Shown: positions 1 to 6,671, numbered from the stretch's first letter. The stretch is DNA of 13,262 nucleotides from Lachnospiraceae bacterium UBA3801 (GCA_002368685.1 DFEN01000092.1:1-13262); one strand, 5' to 3'. The notes: generated by a model from the letters alone, not told the origin. Program-made: numbers and translations.

Positions 1-30
1 AAGATTCCTGATTTCCTTAAGAGAGGCTAA
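1..30 (+). CDS. ftsZ: C-terminal end of probable cell division protein FtsZ (partial)
   Basis: Frame 1 reads nine codons and then TAA at 28-30, giving the peptide KIPDFLKRG. This resembles the conserved C-terminal tail of FtsZ (pattern D/x-I-P-x-F-L-R/K), the segment by which FtsZ filaments bind FtsA, SepF and other division partners. The stop is followed 15 nt later by a strong intrinsic terminator, as expected at the end of a gene. Only the tail is visible, so the identification rests on nine residues and on their position before a stop and terminator; the rest of the gene lies upstream of the window. Another protein ending in a similar peptide cannot be excluded. Confidence 0.55.
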   Translation, partial: KIPDFLKRG

Positions 31-45
31 GATATAGATAGTTTT

Positions 46-80
46 AAGGCCGACAACAATATTGTTGTCGGCTTTATTTT
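46..80 (+). terminator. Intrinsic terminator after the ftsZ-like gene
   Basis: A perfect 12-bp inverted repeat lies at 49-60 and 61-72 (GCCGACAACAAT with its complement). It can be extended by A-T and G-T pairs to 46-75 and is followed by TTTATTTT. The arms meet without a spacer, so the RNA hairpin would open a few central AT pairs as its loop. The T-run lies on the plus-strand downstream side, so it ends transcription coming from the upstream gene. Confidence 0.85.
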
Positions 81-90
81 ATGGTACAAT
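62..90 (+). promoter_or_regulatory. Candidate promoter for the glycosyltransferase unit, overlapping the terminator
   Basis: An extended -10 element, TGG followed by TACAAT, lies at 82-90. A weak -35 candidate, TTGTTG, lies at 62-67 with exactly 17 bp between the hexamers. The -35 box sits in the 3' arm of the terminator hairpin. Transcription would start near 97, about 38 nt before the chosen glycosyltransferase start. The call rests on the -10 and TG extension; the -35 matches only three of six consensus bases. Confidence 0.45.
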
Positions 91-134
91 AGTTAGCGGT
101 TTTGTTTGATAATCGTGAGATGAGGATACGCGAT

Positions 135-887
135 ATGATCAGTGTTATAATGCCCAGTCATAATAGCGAAAAAACTTTAGATAGAGCTGTCAGATCAGTA
201 CTAAATCAGACCTATAAAGATATTGAACTTATTATAGTTGATAATGGTAGTGTGAAGCTGCCTAGGCTTAGTGATGATATTCTTATGGATACTAGAGTTA
301 AGATGCTTGTATATGCTGAGGTGCTTGGTGCGGCGGAGGCCAGAAATGTTGGAGTCAGAGAAGCTGGTGGAGAATATATAGCATTTCTAGATTCCGATGA
401 TTATTGGACACCGGATAAATTGGAAAAACAAATAAAGGTTATGGAGAGATTTGTTAACCAGGGGGAGGCTCCAAGACTGGTATTTACTGGTCGTAGCATC
501 ATTGATTCGGATGGCAGGGAAACCGGCAGGTATATAGGCTGCAATAAGATTGTTCGTAGAGAACTGCTTTTACGTTCTAATCAGATTAATTGCTCCTCTG
601 TACTTTTAAGAAGAGAAACAGCGCTTAAGTTCCCGTTTCCGGATGGCAATATACATGAGGATTATGTTGTATGGCTTGAGGTGCTGGAGGATGGTGGGTA
701 TGCTGCTGGTATAAATAGACCTCTTCTCAAATACACAAAATCCGGATCCAGTAAATCGGGCAATAAGATAAGGTCAGCCATAATGACCTATAATGTTTAT
801 AGATACGTTGGAATCAGCAGGCTGGAAAGTCTGAAGCATATGATAACGTATACAATCTATGGAATTAAAAAACATTATTTAAGTTAA
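135..887 (+). CDS. Family 2 glycosyltransferase (GT-A fold)
   Basis: This 250-aa protein is a GT2-type glycosyltransferase, which transfers a sugar from a nucleotide-sugar donor to a cell-surface or envelope acceptor. It opens directly with the first strand of the GT-A fold (ISVIMPSHN, residues 2-10). It has the VDNGS nucleotide-binding turn (35-39), the metal-binding DSDD motif (86-89), and a HED motif (174-176) whose acidic residues usually include the catalytic base. There is no signal peptide or clear membrane helix, so it is probably cytosolic. ATG 135 is chosen because GAGG at 122-125 lies 9 nt upstream and the family fold begins at residue 2. An upstream TTG at 102 and an ATG at 120 would add residues with no family match and poorer ribosome binding sites. 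It is about the minimal length for the family. The sugar and acceptor cannot be told from sequence. It is followed within 12 nt by the coiled-coil gene. Confidence 0.85.
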   Translation: MISVIMPSHNSEKTLDRAVRSVLNQTYKDIELIIVDNGSVKLPRLSDDILMDTRVKMLVYAEVLGAAEARNVGVREAGGEYIAFLDSDDYWTPDKLEKQIKVMERFVNQGEAPRLVFTGRSIIDSDGRETGRYIGCNKIVRRELLLRSNQINCSSVLLRRETALKFPFPDGNIHEDYVVWLEVLEDGGYAAGINRPLLKYTKSGSSKSGNKIRSAIMTYNVYRYVGISRLESLKHMITYTIYGIKKHYLS

Positions 888-899
888 AGGATGAATATA

Positions 900-1730
900 A
901 TGGAACAAAAAGGTAGAGCAGAATTACTTCTGGAGGGACTTAAAACTAGAATAAAAGATGCACCTTCACAGACAATGCATCAGGAAAATGCGGTCCTTGA
1001 TAGAGAAGAGCTTCTAAGACTTGTTGAGAATATATCTGAAGTAGTTAAGAATGAACTGAATACTTATCGTGAAGTTAATGATAAGCGGGCGCGTATAATC
1101 AAGGAAGCTAAGGAAGAGGCTGAAGAGATACTCTATCAGGCGGAGAGAACAGCCAGCCGAATCAGAGTAACAAAGAGAAAGGATACCGAGCCACCTTCAT
1201 TTAGGGCGTCAGATCTCGAGAAGGATGAGAAGGATTCTCTTAGGATGGCCTCTGATATATATGCTGCTTCACTTATTTACACAGATGAGATGCTTACAGA
1301 GGTTGATCACCTGGTTGCAGATTCCTATGAGAAGATCGAACAGGAATATGCCCGAATGAGAAGTACTCTCAGGCAGAAGATAGAAGATATAGCAGAGAAT
1401 AAGGCTGAGCTTATGAGTAACCTGAATGGTCTCAAGGCTAATGACAGATATGCACAGATTCTCGAGCTAAGTGATCTGCTTTCTGTGGAGCTTTATAATG
1501 AGCGTCAGAAGGCCATGGCTAGAGAAAGAGAAGAAAGAGCACAGATGAGATTTATCCTTAATGAGGATGAAGAGACTGAGGTTAAACAGGATAATGCCAG
1601 ACCACCTATTAGTCCTGATAGAACTGCTGTTAAGATTGAACAGGAGAGTAAGGGTGGTCTTGAGATAGAGATAATGGATAGAAGTGATGAGGTGACTAAT
1701 CGAGATGAAGGAACTGGAGACGTACATTAG
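900..1730 (+). CDS. Uncharacterised charged coiled-coil protein
   Basis: This is a 276-aa hydrophilic protein with no signal peptide, membrane helix or catalytic motif that I recognise. Two long helical, probably coiled-coil stretches are visible at about residues 34-90 and 107-215, separated by a Pro-containing linker near 98-100. The first contains an alanine/glutamate-rich run (about 66-82) like that of ATP synthase subunit b and DivIVA-type proteins. The last 55 residues are acidic, low in hydrophobics and probably disordered. Similar proteins in Firmicutes are sometimes labelled 'ATPase' because of the subunit b resemblance, but there is no Walker motif. ATG 900 is preferred over ATG 891 because AAAGG at 886-890 abuts the latter but sits 9 nt from the former. 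The stop overlaps the start of the thioesterase gene by 26 nt, implying a joint transcript. A scaffold role in division or envelope growth is a guess from its neighbours. Confidence 0.7.
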   Translation: MEQKGRAELLLEGLKTRIKDAPSQTMHQENAVLDREELLRLVENISEVVKNELNTYREVNDKRARIIKEAKEEAEEILYQAERTASRIRVTKRKDTEPPSFRASDLEKDEKDSLRMASDIYAASLIYTDEMLTEVDHLVADSYEKIEQEYARMRSTLRQKIEDIAENKAELMSNLNGLKANDRYAQILELSDLLSVELYNERQKAMAREREERAQMRFILNEDEETEVKQDNARPPISPDRTAVKIEQESKGGLEIEIMDRSDEVTNRDEGTGDVH

Positions 1731-2127
1731 AGTAGTAAATTATTATGAGACGGATCAGATGCAGGTGGTGCACCATTCGAATTATGCGAGATATCTGGAG
1801 GAAGCAAGACTTCACCTGATGGATCAAATAGGTCTGTCGTATGATAAGCTTGAGAAAATGGGCATAATAATACCGGTGCTGGAGCTCCATGATTATTATA
1901 TCAAGTCTATTACATATGGTGATGTAATAGAGATAAAACCAATGGTTATCAAGGTAACACCGGTAAGATTCACTCTTAAGTATGAGATATACAGGTCGGG
2001 AACGGATGAACTCCTGCACACAGCCCAGACCTCACATGCTTTTGTAGATACAGATTTTAAACCAATGAATCTTAAGAAAAAGTACCCTGAGGTATATGCT
2101 GCAATGCAGGAAATAGTTGTTCAATGA
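1705..2127 (+). CDS. Hotdog-fold acyl-CoA thioesterase (YbgC/4-hydroxybenzoyl-CoA thioesterase family)
   Basis: This 140-aa protein is a single hotdog domain that probably hydrolyses an acyl-CoA or acyl-carrier thioester in the cytosol. The family signature is clear near the N-terminus: YYETDQMQVVHHSNYARYLE, with Asp17 in the position of the catalytic aspartate of 4-hydroxybenzoyl-CoA thioesterase and the VVHHSNY segment that begins the central helix. The length is normal for the family (130-150 aa) and both ends look intact. ATG 1705 lies inside the last codons of the coiled-coil gene, with GAGGTG at 1689-1694 ten bases upstream. Overlap of this kind suggests translational coupling. Substrate length cannot be inferred; FadM- or YbgC-like activities are both possible. 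It is the last gene of its unit and is followed by a hairpin terminator. Confidence 0.88.
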   Translation: MKELETYIRVVNYYETDQMQVVHHSNYARYLEEARLHLMDQIGLSYDKLEKMGIIIPVLELHDYYIKSITYGDVIEIKPMVIKVTPVRFTLKYEIYRSGTDELLHTAQTSHAFVDTDFKPMNLKKKYPEVYAAMQEIVVQ

Positions 2128-2133
2128 TTATAG

Positions 2134-2180
2134 AGATGTTGCTAATCAGTTTTAGCAACATCTTTTCTTTTGTTTTTCTT
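2134..2180 (+). terminator. Intrinsic terminator after the thioesterase gene, shared with the convergent gene end
   Basis: A 12-bp stem, AGATGTTGCTAA (2134-2145) with its complement at 2152-2163, encloses a 6-nt loop and is followed by a T-rich run (TTTTCTTTTGTTTTT). The T-run is on the plus-strand side, so it serves the glycosyltransferase-thioesterase unit. The 3' arm and T-run lie within the last codons of the convergent minus-strand gene, whose TAG stop is at 2144-2142 inside the 5' arm. In the minus direction the hairpin has only a poor T-run. Confidence 0.85.
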
Positions 2181-4460
2181 ATCTTTGTATAGCTCGGCAT
2201 CTGCTTCAGTCATTTCCGCCTCTATATCAAGAGAATCGCTGACTGTAAGCTCTTTGAAGCCGTGGCTGAATTCTACGTAGTAAGGCTTATGGTCTTGTTC
2301 ATTAACCCTATCCTGATAATAGGACATGCTGTCCTTTATATTCTTGATAGTAGTGCCGTCCATATCGGCTACGAAAACAGCAAATTCATCGCCGCCGATT
2401 CGTGCAATTATAGTTCCCTTTGGAAAGCTCTTTCTAAGTGTGTTGGCAATGCTGGTGAGAGCGAAATCACCATCCTTATGTCCATATCTATCATTAACCT
2501 GCTTCAGGTTATCCATATCGATATAACCAACTAGCCCTGGCTTACCATTGTTGCTGGTATTACTGGTTAGTTGATCTACAGCTTCGAAGAAACCGCGGCG
2601 GTTATATAGACCGGTTAGCTCGTCAGTTACGGAAATGGCATTTAGCTGATCATTCTTGTCGCGAATCTCATTCATAGTAACCTCTAGACGATTCTGGATA
2701 GCAATTTCCTGTCTCATCAGGTTGATGAACTTCAGTGCTGTTCCAAGCTGCAGAGAGGTTGAATATACATTACTGAAGTTTTTCAAATCTGTTTCACATA
2801 GGAGAAGACCATGTTGGGCTTCATTTGTAAGAAGCGGAGTCAGAACCATGGTGTGTCTTCTCTCGTTTGGTGTATATTTATTGTCAAAAATCATGTAGGT
2901 AGGGAAGATTCTTTTTTCGTTAGTCAGAACCATAACCTTCTCATCCTTGCAGAAAGCCTGCAGGTTAATGTATTTTGGAACATTCCACATTCCGTCATTT
3001 AATAGGACAGGCAAATCATCATATAGGTATAAGTATGCGCTTGCGAAGCCGTTCCATCTATGAAGATTTTGGACAATAAGCTTGTAGCATTTTTCATCAT
3101 CCATAGCAGTGAGAAGAGTATCTCTTGTGAGTCTCATAGACTGCCATACAGATTCCTTGTTTCTCTTGACCTCATCCATATATTCGTTTGCTACGTAATA
3201 TGATACGTGTGTCATTATTACATTAAAGGCAGACACAAGCTTAACGTGTTTGTCCTCGCCAAAATCAAGTCCTAGAAGAAAATCGGATAGCTGGCTCATC
3301 ATATAAGTAAACTTATTATGTGAGTAATAATGTATTATGATGTTGCTGTTTAGAACCTTATCGGTTTCAGCCTGAAGCTGTTCCTTGGTATATTCGGAAC
3401 CGTTATAAATGATATTTCCGAAAATTTCAAAAAATGGATTGAGCACATCAAAAAGCTGTTTAGAATAGAATGTATTATAGTAATGGCTCATGAATAAATC
3501 TTCGAACTTCTTGATAAGAGTTTTGCTATTCATTTTTCCGGAAGATATATCAATGCTGTTGAGTACCTCTTTATTCTTGGCAGGATTACATCCACAGGAA
3601 AGTCTCTTTACAAGCTTTGAATGTAGGAGAGATAGAGAGGTTTCACCTGTCCTGATAAGCTCCAGTGCCTGATATACAGCGTTATAGCCCAGGTCCATTA
3701 CGTTATTATCTACAGTTGTAAGAGGTGGGGTCAGTGACAGGGAGGTTGGAGTGTTGTCATAGCCGGTAACTATTATATCTTTACCTATTTTCAGCCCCTT
3801 TTTCTTGATGGCCTTGTATCCACCTATGGCCATAGTATCATTTGCGAAAACAATAGCCTCCAGATCCGGATTATCATCCAAAAGCTTTGTGACAAGCTCT
3901 TCGGTAAATTCGGAGAAATTGCCGTAAGCAACCTTTTTCTCATCATAAGGAATATCATTTTCAGACAGAACCTTTTTATAGATATTAAATCTCTCCAGCG
4001 CGTCAGCATTTTCCAGACGACCACTTACGAATGCAATCTTGGTTTTACCATGATCCTTAATTATGTGTTCTATACAAGCGCGCATTCCTGTTGCACCCTC
4101 GGTGTATAGGTATGGATATCCAGGAATTTCGGCTTCAATTGTAAGAATTGGAAGATCAAAATAATCCAGAAAAGCCTTCTTATCCTCAACGGATAGAAAG
4201 CTGCCTATTGAACCAATAGAAATGATAAGCGCATCTAGAGATTTCTTGTTTGCATAGTAAAAAATCGAATTGTATTGATAGTCGTATTTTGCGTTAATGG
4301 GATCGTTATAAGAAGCATTTAGATACATGCCAGGAAGAATAGTAAGATTCACATCTGCTTCTTCGGCGGCATATTCTACACCCTTGCAGATCTCAAATGC
4401 ATAGTCATTGTCCAGATGACAAGTAAGAAAGCCTATGTTTGGCCTGTGTTTATCTAGCAT
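2142..4460 (-). CDS. LacI-type ligand-binding sensor fused to a GGDEF diguanylate cyclase
   Basis: This 772-aa protein probably makes cyclic di-GMP in response to a small ligand. Residues about 6-293 form a periplasmic-binding-protein fold of the LacI/GalR type (NIGFLTCHLDNDYAFEICKG near the start; KIAFVSGR, IVFANDTMAIGGYKA and VTGYDN further on), ending in an RLSCGC motif. There is no helix-turn-helix before it and no signal peptide or membrane helix, so the binding domain is cytosolic. Residues about 300-600 form a middle region, of which 440-590 may be GAF-like. The GGDEF domain begins at ITVTDELTGLYNRR-like sequence (near 617) with an intact GGDEF at 689-693. The RxxD inhibitory site five residues upstream is absent (PKGT there), so product inhibition of the usual kind is not expected. 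The start is supported by GAGGGGG at 4476-4470, 9 nt before ATG 4460. The ligand is unknown; a sugar is the usual guess for this fold. It is transcribed alone and divergently from purM. Confidence 0.9.
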   Translation of the reverse strand: MLDKHRPNIGFLTCHLDNDYAFEICKGVEYAAEEADVNLTILPGMYLNASYNDPINAKYDYQYNSIFYYANKKSLDALIISIGSIGSFLSVEDKKAFLDYFDLPILTIEAEIPGYPYLYTEGATGMRACIEHIIKDHGKTKIAFVSGRLENADALERFNIYKKVLSENDIPYDEKKVAYGNFSEFTEELVTKLLDDNPDLEAIVFANDTMAIGGYKAIKKKGLKIGKDIIVTGYDNTPTSLSLTPPLTTVDNNVMDLGYNAVYQALELIRTGETSLSLLHSKLVKRLSCGCNPAKNKEVLNSIDISSGKMNSKTLIKKFEDLFMSHYYNTFYSKQLFDVLNPFFEIFGNIIYNGSEYTKEQLQAETDKVLNSNIIIHYYSHNKFTYMMSQLSDFLLGLDFGEDKHVKLVSAFNVIMTHVSYYVANEYMDEVKRNKESVWQSMRLTRDTLLTAMDDEKCYKLIVQNLHRWNGFASAYLYLYDDLPVLLNDGMWNVPKYINLQAFCKDEKVMVLTNEKRIFPTYMIFDNKYTPNERRHTMVLTPLLTNEAQHGLLLCETDLKNFSNVYSTSLQLGTALKFINLMRQEIAIQNRLEVTMNEIRDKNDQLNAISVTDELTGLYNRRGFFEAVDQLTSNTSNNGKPGLVGYIDMDNLKQVNDRYGHKDGDFALTSIANTLRKSFPKGTIIARIGGDEFAVFVADMDGTTIKNIKDSMSYYQDRVNEQDHKPYYVEFSHGFKELTVSDSLDIEAEMTEADAELYKDKKNKRKDVAKTD

Positions 4461-4533
4461 AGTCTGTTTCCCCCTCTGATAGTAAGAGATAGTAACAAAA
4501 TAACTGATTTTAGATTCCCCATAACTGTTTTAT

Positions 4534-4562
4534 ATTTTAACATAATGAGCATCAAAATTAAA
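4534..4562 (-). promoter_or_regulatory. Candidate promoter of the LacI-GGDEF gene
   Basis: Read on the minus strand, an extended -10 element TGT-TAAAAT occupies 4542-4534. A weak -35 candidate, TTTAAT (4562-4557), lies 17 bp upstream of the -10. Transcription would start near 4527, leaving a leader of about 65 nt before the start codon. The -10 has five of six consensus bases plus the TG extension; the -35 is poor. Confidence 0.35.
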
Positions 4563-4584
4563 CTATTTTTAGGTCCTGGCGGTG

Positions 4585-4613
4585 TTTACAAAAGAGGGTT
4601 GATAATTTATAAT
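4585..4613 (+). promoter_or_regulatory. Strong sigma-A promoter of purM
   Basis: TTTACA at 4585-4590 (five of six -35 consensus bases) and a perfect TATAAT at 4608-4613 are separated by 17 bp. The start of transcription should fall near 4620, giving a leader of about 65 nt. No purine riboswitch or PurR box of the Bacillus type is recognisable in the leader or around the promoter. The leader holds two near-copies of ATTAATTAG (4643-4651 and 4657-4666), which could be an operator or chance AT-rich sequence. Confidence 0.8.
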
Positions 4614-4684
4614 AGGGGCGGTTGTGTGAGGGCATTTGTCCTATTAATTAGAAACCATTAATTTAGTATCCGGGAGGAAAAATC

Positions 4685-5710
4685 ATGGATTACAAAAAAT
4701 CAGGAGTAGATATCGAAGCAGGCTACAGATCAGTTGAACTGATGAAGGAACATGTTAAGAAAACAATGAGACCAGAAGTTTTAGGTGGTCTCGGAGGTTT
4801 TGCTGGAGCATTTGATCTCAGCAAGATTAAGGACATGGAGGAGCCAGTTCTTCTTTCCGGAACAGATGGTTGCGGAACTAAGGTTAAGCTTGCTTTTATT
4901 ATGGATAAACATGACACTATTGGAATAGATGCTGTAGCTATGTGCGTAAATGATATAGCTTGTTCAGGTGGAGAGCCACTTTTCTTCCTTGACTATATAG
5001 CTTGTGGAAAGAACTATCCAGAGAAGATAGCTTCTATAGTTAAGGGCGTTGCGGAAGGATGTCTTCAGTCAGAGGCAGCCCTTGTTGGAGGGGAGACAGC
5101 AGAGCACCCAGGACTAATGCCAGAGGATGATTATGATCTTGCTGGTTTCGCAGTTGGTGTAGTTGATAAGAAGGACCTTATTACAGGCGAAAACATCAAG
5201 GCAGGAGATACACTTATCGGTATAGCTTCTTCTGGAGTTCATAGTAATGGCTTCTCACTCGTTAGAAGTGTATTTGAAATGACTAAGGAATCCCTTGATA
5301 CATATTATGATGAACTTGGTAAGACTCTTGGTGAGGCACTTATCGAGCCTACAAGAATATATGTTAAGGGCCTTAAGGCAGTTAAGAAGGCTGGAGTAAC
5401 TATTAAGGGCTGCAGCCACATAACAGGTGGTGGATTCTATGAGAATATTCCTCGTATGCTTCCTGATGGAGTCGGAGTAAAGGTTAATAAATCCTCTTAC
5501 GAAGTACCAGCTATCTTCAAGCTTCTCGCAGAGAAGGGGGATATTGATGAACATATGATGTATAACACCTTTAATATGGGAGTTGGAATGGTGCTGGCGG
5601 TAGACCCAGCTGATGCTGACAAGACTATCGAAGCCCTCGCAAGCACAGGCGACAAAGCCTTCGTACTTGGCGAAGTAGTAAGCGGCAACAAAGAAGTTGA
5701 GATAAACTGA
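4685..5710 (+). CDS. purM: Phosphoribosylformylglycinamidine cyclo-ligase (AIR synthetase)
   Basis: PurM closes the imidazole ring, converting FGAM and ATP to AIR, ADP and phosphate, in de novo purine synthesis in the cytosol. The 341-aa protein has the normal family length and is intact. Visible family motifs are the N-terminal [19 protein letters not shown] segment, the GTDGCGTK motif (59-66), the [17 protein letters not shown] region (90-106), GGETAEHPG (135-143; many homologues have Met where this has His), [13 protein letters not shown] (182-194) and [13 protein letters not shown] (247-259). GGGAGG-type ribosome binding sequence at 4672-4677 lies 7 nt before ATG 4685. It has a strong promoter of its own upstream and is followed by purN after 68 nt, so the two are probably co-transcribed. 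Confidence 0.97.
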   Translation: MDYKKSGVDIEAGYRSVELMKEHVKKTMRPEVLGGLGGFAGAFDLSKIKDMEEPVLLSGTDGCGTKVKLAFIMDKHDTIGIDAVAMCVNDIACSGGEPLFFLDYIACGKNYPEKIASIVKGVAEGCLQSEAALVGGETAEHPGLMPEDDYDLAGFAVGVVDKKDLITGENIKAGDTLIGIASSGVHSNGFSLVRSVFEMTKESLDTYYDELGKTLGEALIEPTRIYVKGLKAVKKAGVTIKGCSHITGGGFYENIPRMLPDGVGVKVNKSSYEVPAIFKLLAEKGDIDEHMMYNTFNMGVGMVLAVDPADADKTIEALASTGDKAFVLGEVVSGNKEVEIN

Positions 5711-5714
5711 GCCA

Positions 5715-5734
5715 GTGGGGACAGTCCCTGTGAC
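5715..5734. repeat. Short GGGAC-type palindromic sequence between purM and purN
   Basis: GTGGGGACAGTCCCTGTGAC contains the palindrome GGGACAGTCCC (5718-5728), four bases after the purM stop. It resembles other GGGAC-containing sequences at 10950-10972 and 12389-12397 in this window, and short palindromes of this style that I recall being scattered between genes in many Clostridia. It could be a remnant of a REP-like element; no T-run follows, so it is not a good terminator. Confidence 0.4.
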
Positions 5735-5778
5735 AACTTTTGTGAACTATTTGTGAAAATGTAGAATGGAGATATTAT

Positions 5779-6399
5779 ATGAGAGTTCTGGTTCTTGTAT
5801 CAGGCGGAGGTACTAACCTTCAGGCAATTATTGATGGAGTTGCAAATGGCTCCATAACAAATACAGAAATAGTTGGAGTCCTGAGTAATAATTACGGAGT
5901 ATATTCTCTGGAAAGAGCTGAGAAGGCAGGAATCAAAAATGAAGTTATAGCACCTAAGGATTTCCCTGATAGGTCCTCCTTCAATAAAGCATTTCTTGCT
6001 AAACTGGACGAGTACAAGCCAGACCTTATCGTACTAGCAGGCTTCCTTGTGGTTATACCAGAGATAGTTATAGAGAAGTATGAAGGTAAGATAATAAATA
6101 TCCACCCTTCACTAATCCCTTCCTTCTGTGGAAAAGGATACTACGGACTCAAGGTTCACAAGGCTGCTCTGGATAGAGGAGTTAAAGTTTCCGGCGCTAC
6201 AGTACATTTCGTAGATGCAGGAACTGATACTGGTCCAATCATCCTACAGAAGGCCGTGTATGTAGAAAAGGGCGACACCCCAGAAACCTTGCAACGCCGT
6301 ATCATGGAAGAAGCCGAGTGGAAGATTCTCCCTCAAGCCATCAATATGATAGCGAACGGCGAAGTAGCCTACACCCAGCCTGCTGATATGAGAAATTAG
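5779..6399 (+). CDS. purN: Phosphoribosylglycinamide formyltransferase (GAR transformylase)
   Basis: PurN transfers a formyl group from 10-formyltetrahydrofolate to GAR, giving FGAR, in de novo purine synthesis. The 206-aa protein has the usual length and fold. The N-terminal LVSGGGTNLQAII (residues 6-18) binds the phosphate of GAR. Catalytic residues are present: Asn107 and His109 in NIHPSLIPSF, and Asp150 in the VHFVDAGTDTGP segment, matching Asn106, His108 and Asp144 of the E. coli enzyme. ATG 5779 has GGAG at 5768-5771, 7 nt upstream. It follows purM by 68 nt. A possible weak terminator hairpin overlaps its stop codon, and purD lies 301 nt further on. Confidence 0.97.
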   Translation: MRVLVLVSGGGTNLQAIIDGVANGSITNTEIVGVLSNNYGVYSLERAEKAGIKNEVIAPKDFPDRSSFNKAFLAKLDEYKPDLIVLAGFLVVIPEIVIEKYEGKIINIHPSLIPSFCGKGYYGLKVHKAALDRGVKVSGATVHFVDAGTDTGPIILQKAVYVEKGDTPETLQRRIMEEAEWKILPQAINMIANGEVAYTQPADMRN

Positions 6400-6413
6400 T
6401 TTTCGCTAATTCT
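6391..6413 (+). terminator. Possible weak terminator hairpin at the purN stop
   Basis: AATTAG (6394-6399, containing the purN stop) pairs with CTAATT (6406-6411) around a TTTTCG loop. Two more pairs are possible after a bulged A (6391-6392 with 6412-6413). The stem is AT-rich and the following sequence, ATTCACATCTTA, is only moderately T-rich. It may partly separate purMN transcription from purD. Confidence 0.3.
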
Positions 6414-6440
6414 ATTCACATCTTACTAATTAGCTAGCCA

Positions 6441-6483
6441 TGTTATAATATATCTTTATTGAAAAAATAAATATTACTATAAT
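6441..6483 (+). promoter_or_regulatory. Candidate purD promoter(s) in an AT-rich stretch
   Basis: A perfect extended -10 element, TGT-TATAAT, occupies 6441-6449, with no good -35 at 17 bp (TCTTAC). A second TATAAT lies at 6478-6483 with a weak TTTATT 17 bp upstream. The first would start transcription near 6456 and place the whole GC-rich fold-back element 6498-6671 in the purD leader. The AT richness of 6421-6496 makes chance matches likely, so the second site is weak. Confidence 0.45.
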
Positions 6484-6497
6484 AAAAATATATTATC

Positions 6498-6671
6498 CCG
6501 CGTGCAGGTGGTGAAAGAGCTGTTATGAAACTTTCGAGACCCTAGAGCAACCTCGGTACTTAGCGATTCACGCGCGAAGTGAAGTGAGAGCTTAGTATCC
6601 GTTAGGTTGCGGCCGGAGCGAAAGCGCGTCTCGAGAAGTTTTATAACAGCTCTGAACCCTACCTGCCGTGG
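6498..6671 (+). ncRNA. Large GC-rich fold-back element: candidate structured purD leader RNA or miniature inverted-repeat element
   Basis: The segment is sharply more GC-rich (89 of 170 bases at 6501-6670) than the AT-rich sequence before it. It folds as nested stems. P1 pairs 6498-6509 with 6661-6671 (11 pairs, one bulged T). P2 pairs 6517-6533 with 6636-6652 (17 pairs, one G-T) and continues after a bulged G6635 as 6534-6540 with 6628-6634 (7 pairs). P3 pairs 6547-6553 with 6604-6610 (7 perfect pairs). P4 pairs 6554-6564 with 6590-6601 (ten pairs, one bulge, one T-T mismatch) and is capped by P5, 6567-6571 with 6579-6583. A second arm at 6618-6625 is a two-pair GAAA tetraloop hairpin. No open frame of its own and no T-run follow it. 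I recognise no known riboswitch or housekeeping RNA. It ends 29 nt before the purD start. Confidence 0.6.

Noticed and set aside
102..134. Upstream TTG or ATG starts for the glycosyltransferase
   Set aside because: They lack a well-placed ribosome binding site, and the GT-A fold begins at the ATG at 135.
2262..3002. Several plus-strand open frames within the LacI-GGDEF gene
   Set aside because: They are antisense shadows of a continuous 772-codon gene with clear domains.
4643..4666. ATTAATTAG-type direct repeat in the purM leader as an operator
   Set aside because: It is AT-rich and self-complementary enough to arise by chance; recorded only as a note under the promoter.
6498..6671. Reading the fold-back element as an intrinsic terminator
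   Set aside because: No T-run follows on either strand at hairpin distance, and the structure is branched rather than a simple stem-loop.
6498..6671. Known purine, ykkC-type (guanidine/PRPP/ppGpp), T-box or RNase P RNA
   Set aside because: None of the conserved sequence blocks of these RNAs that I know is present; the call stays as an unknown structured element.
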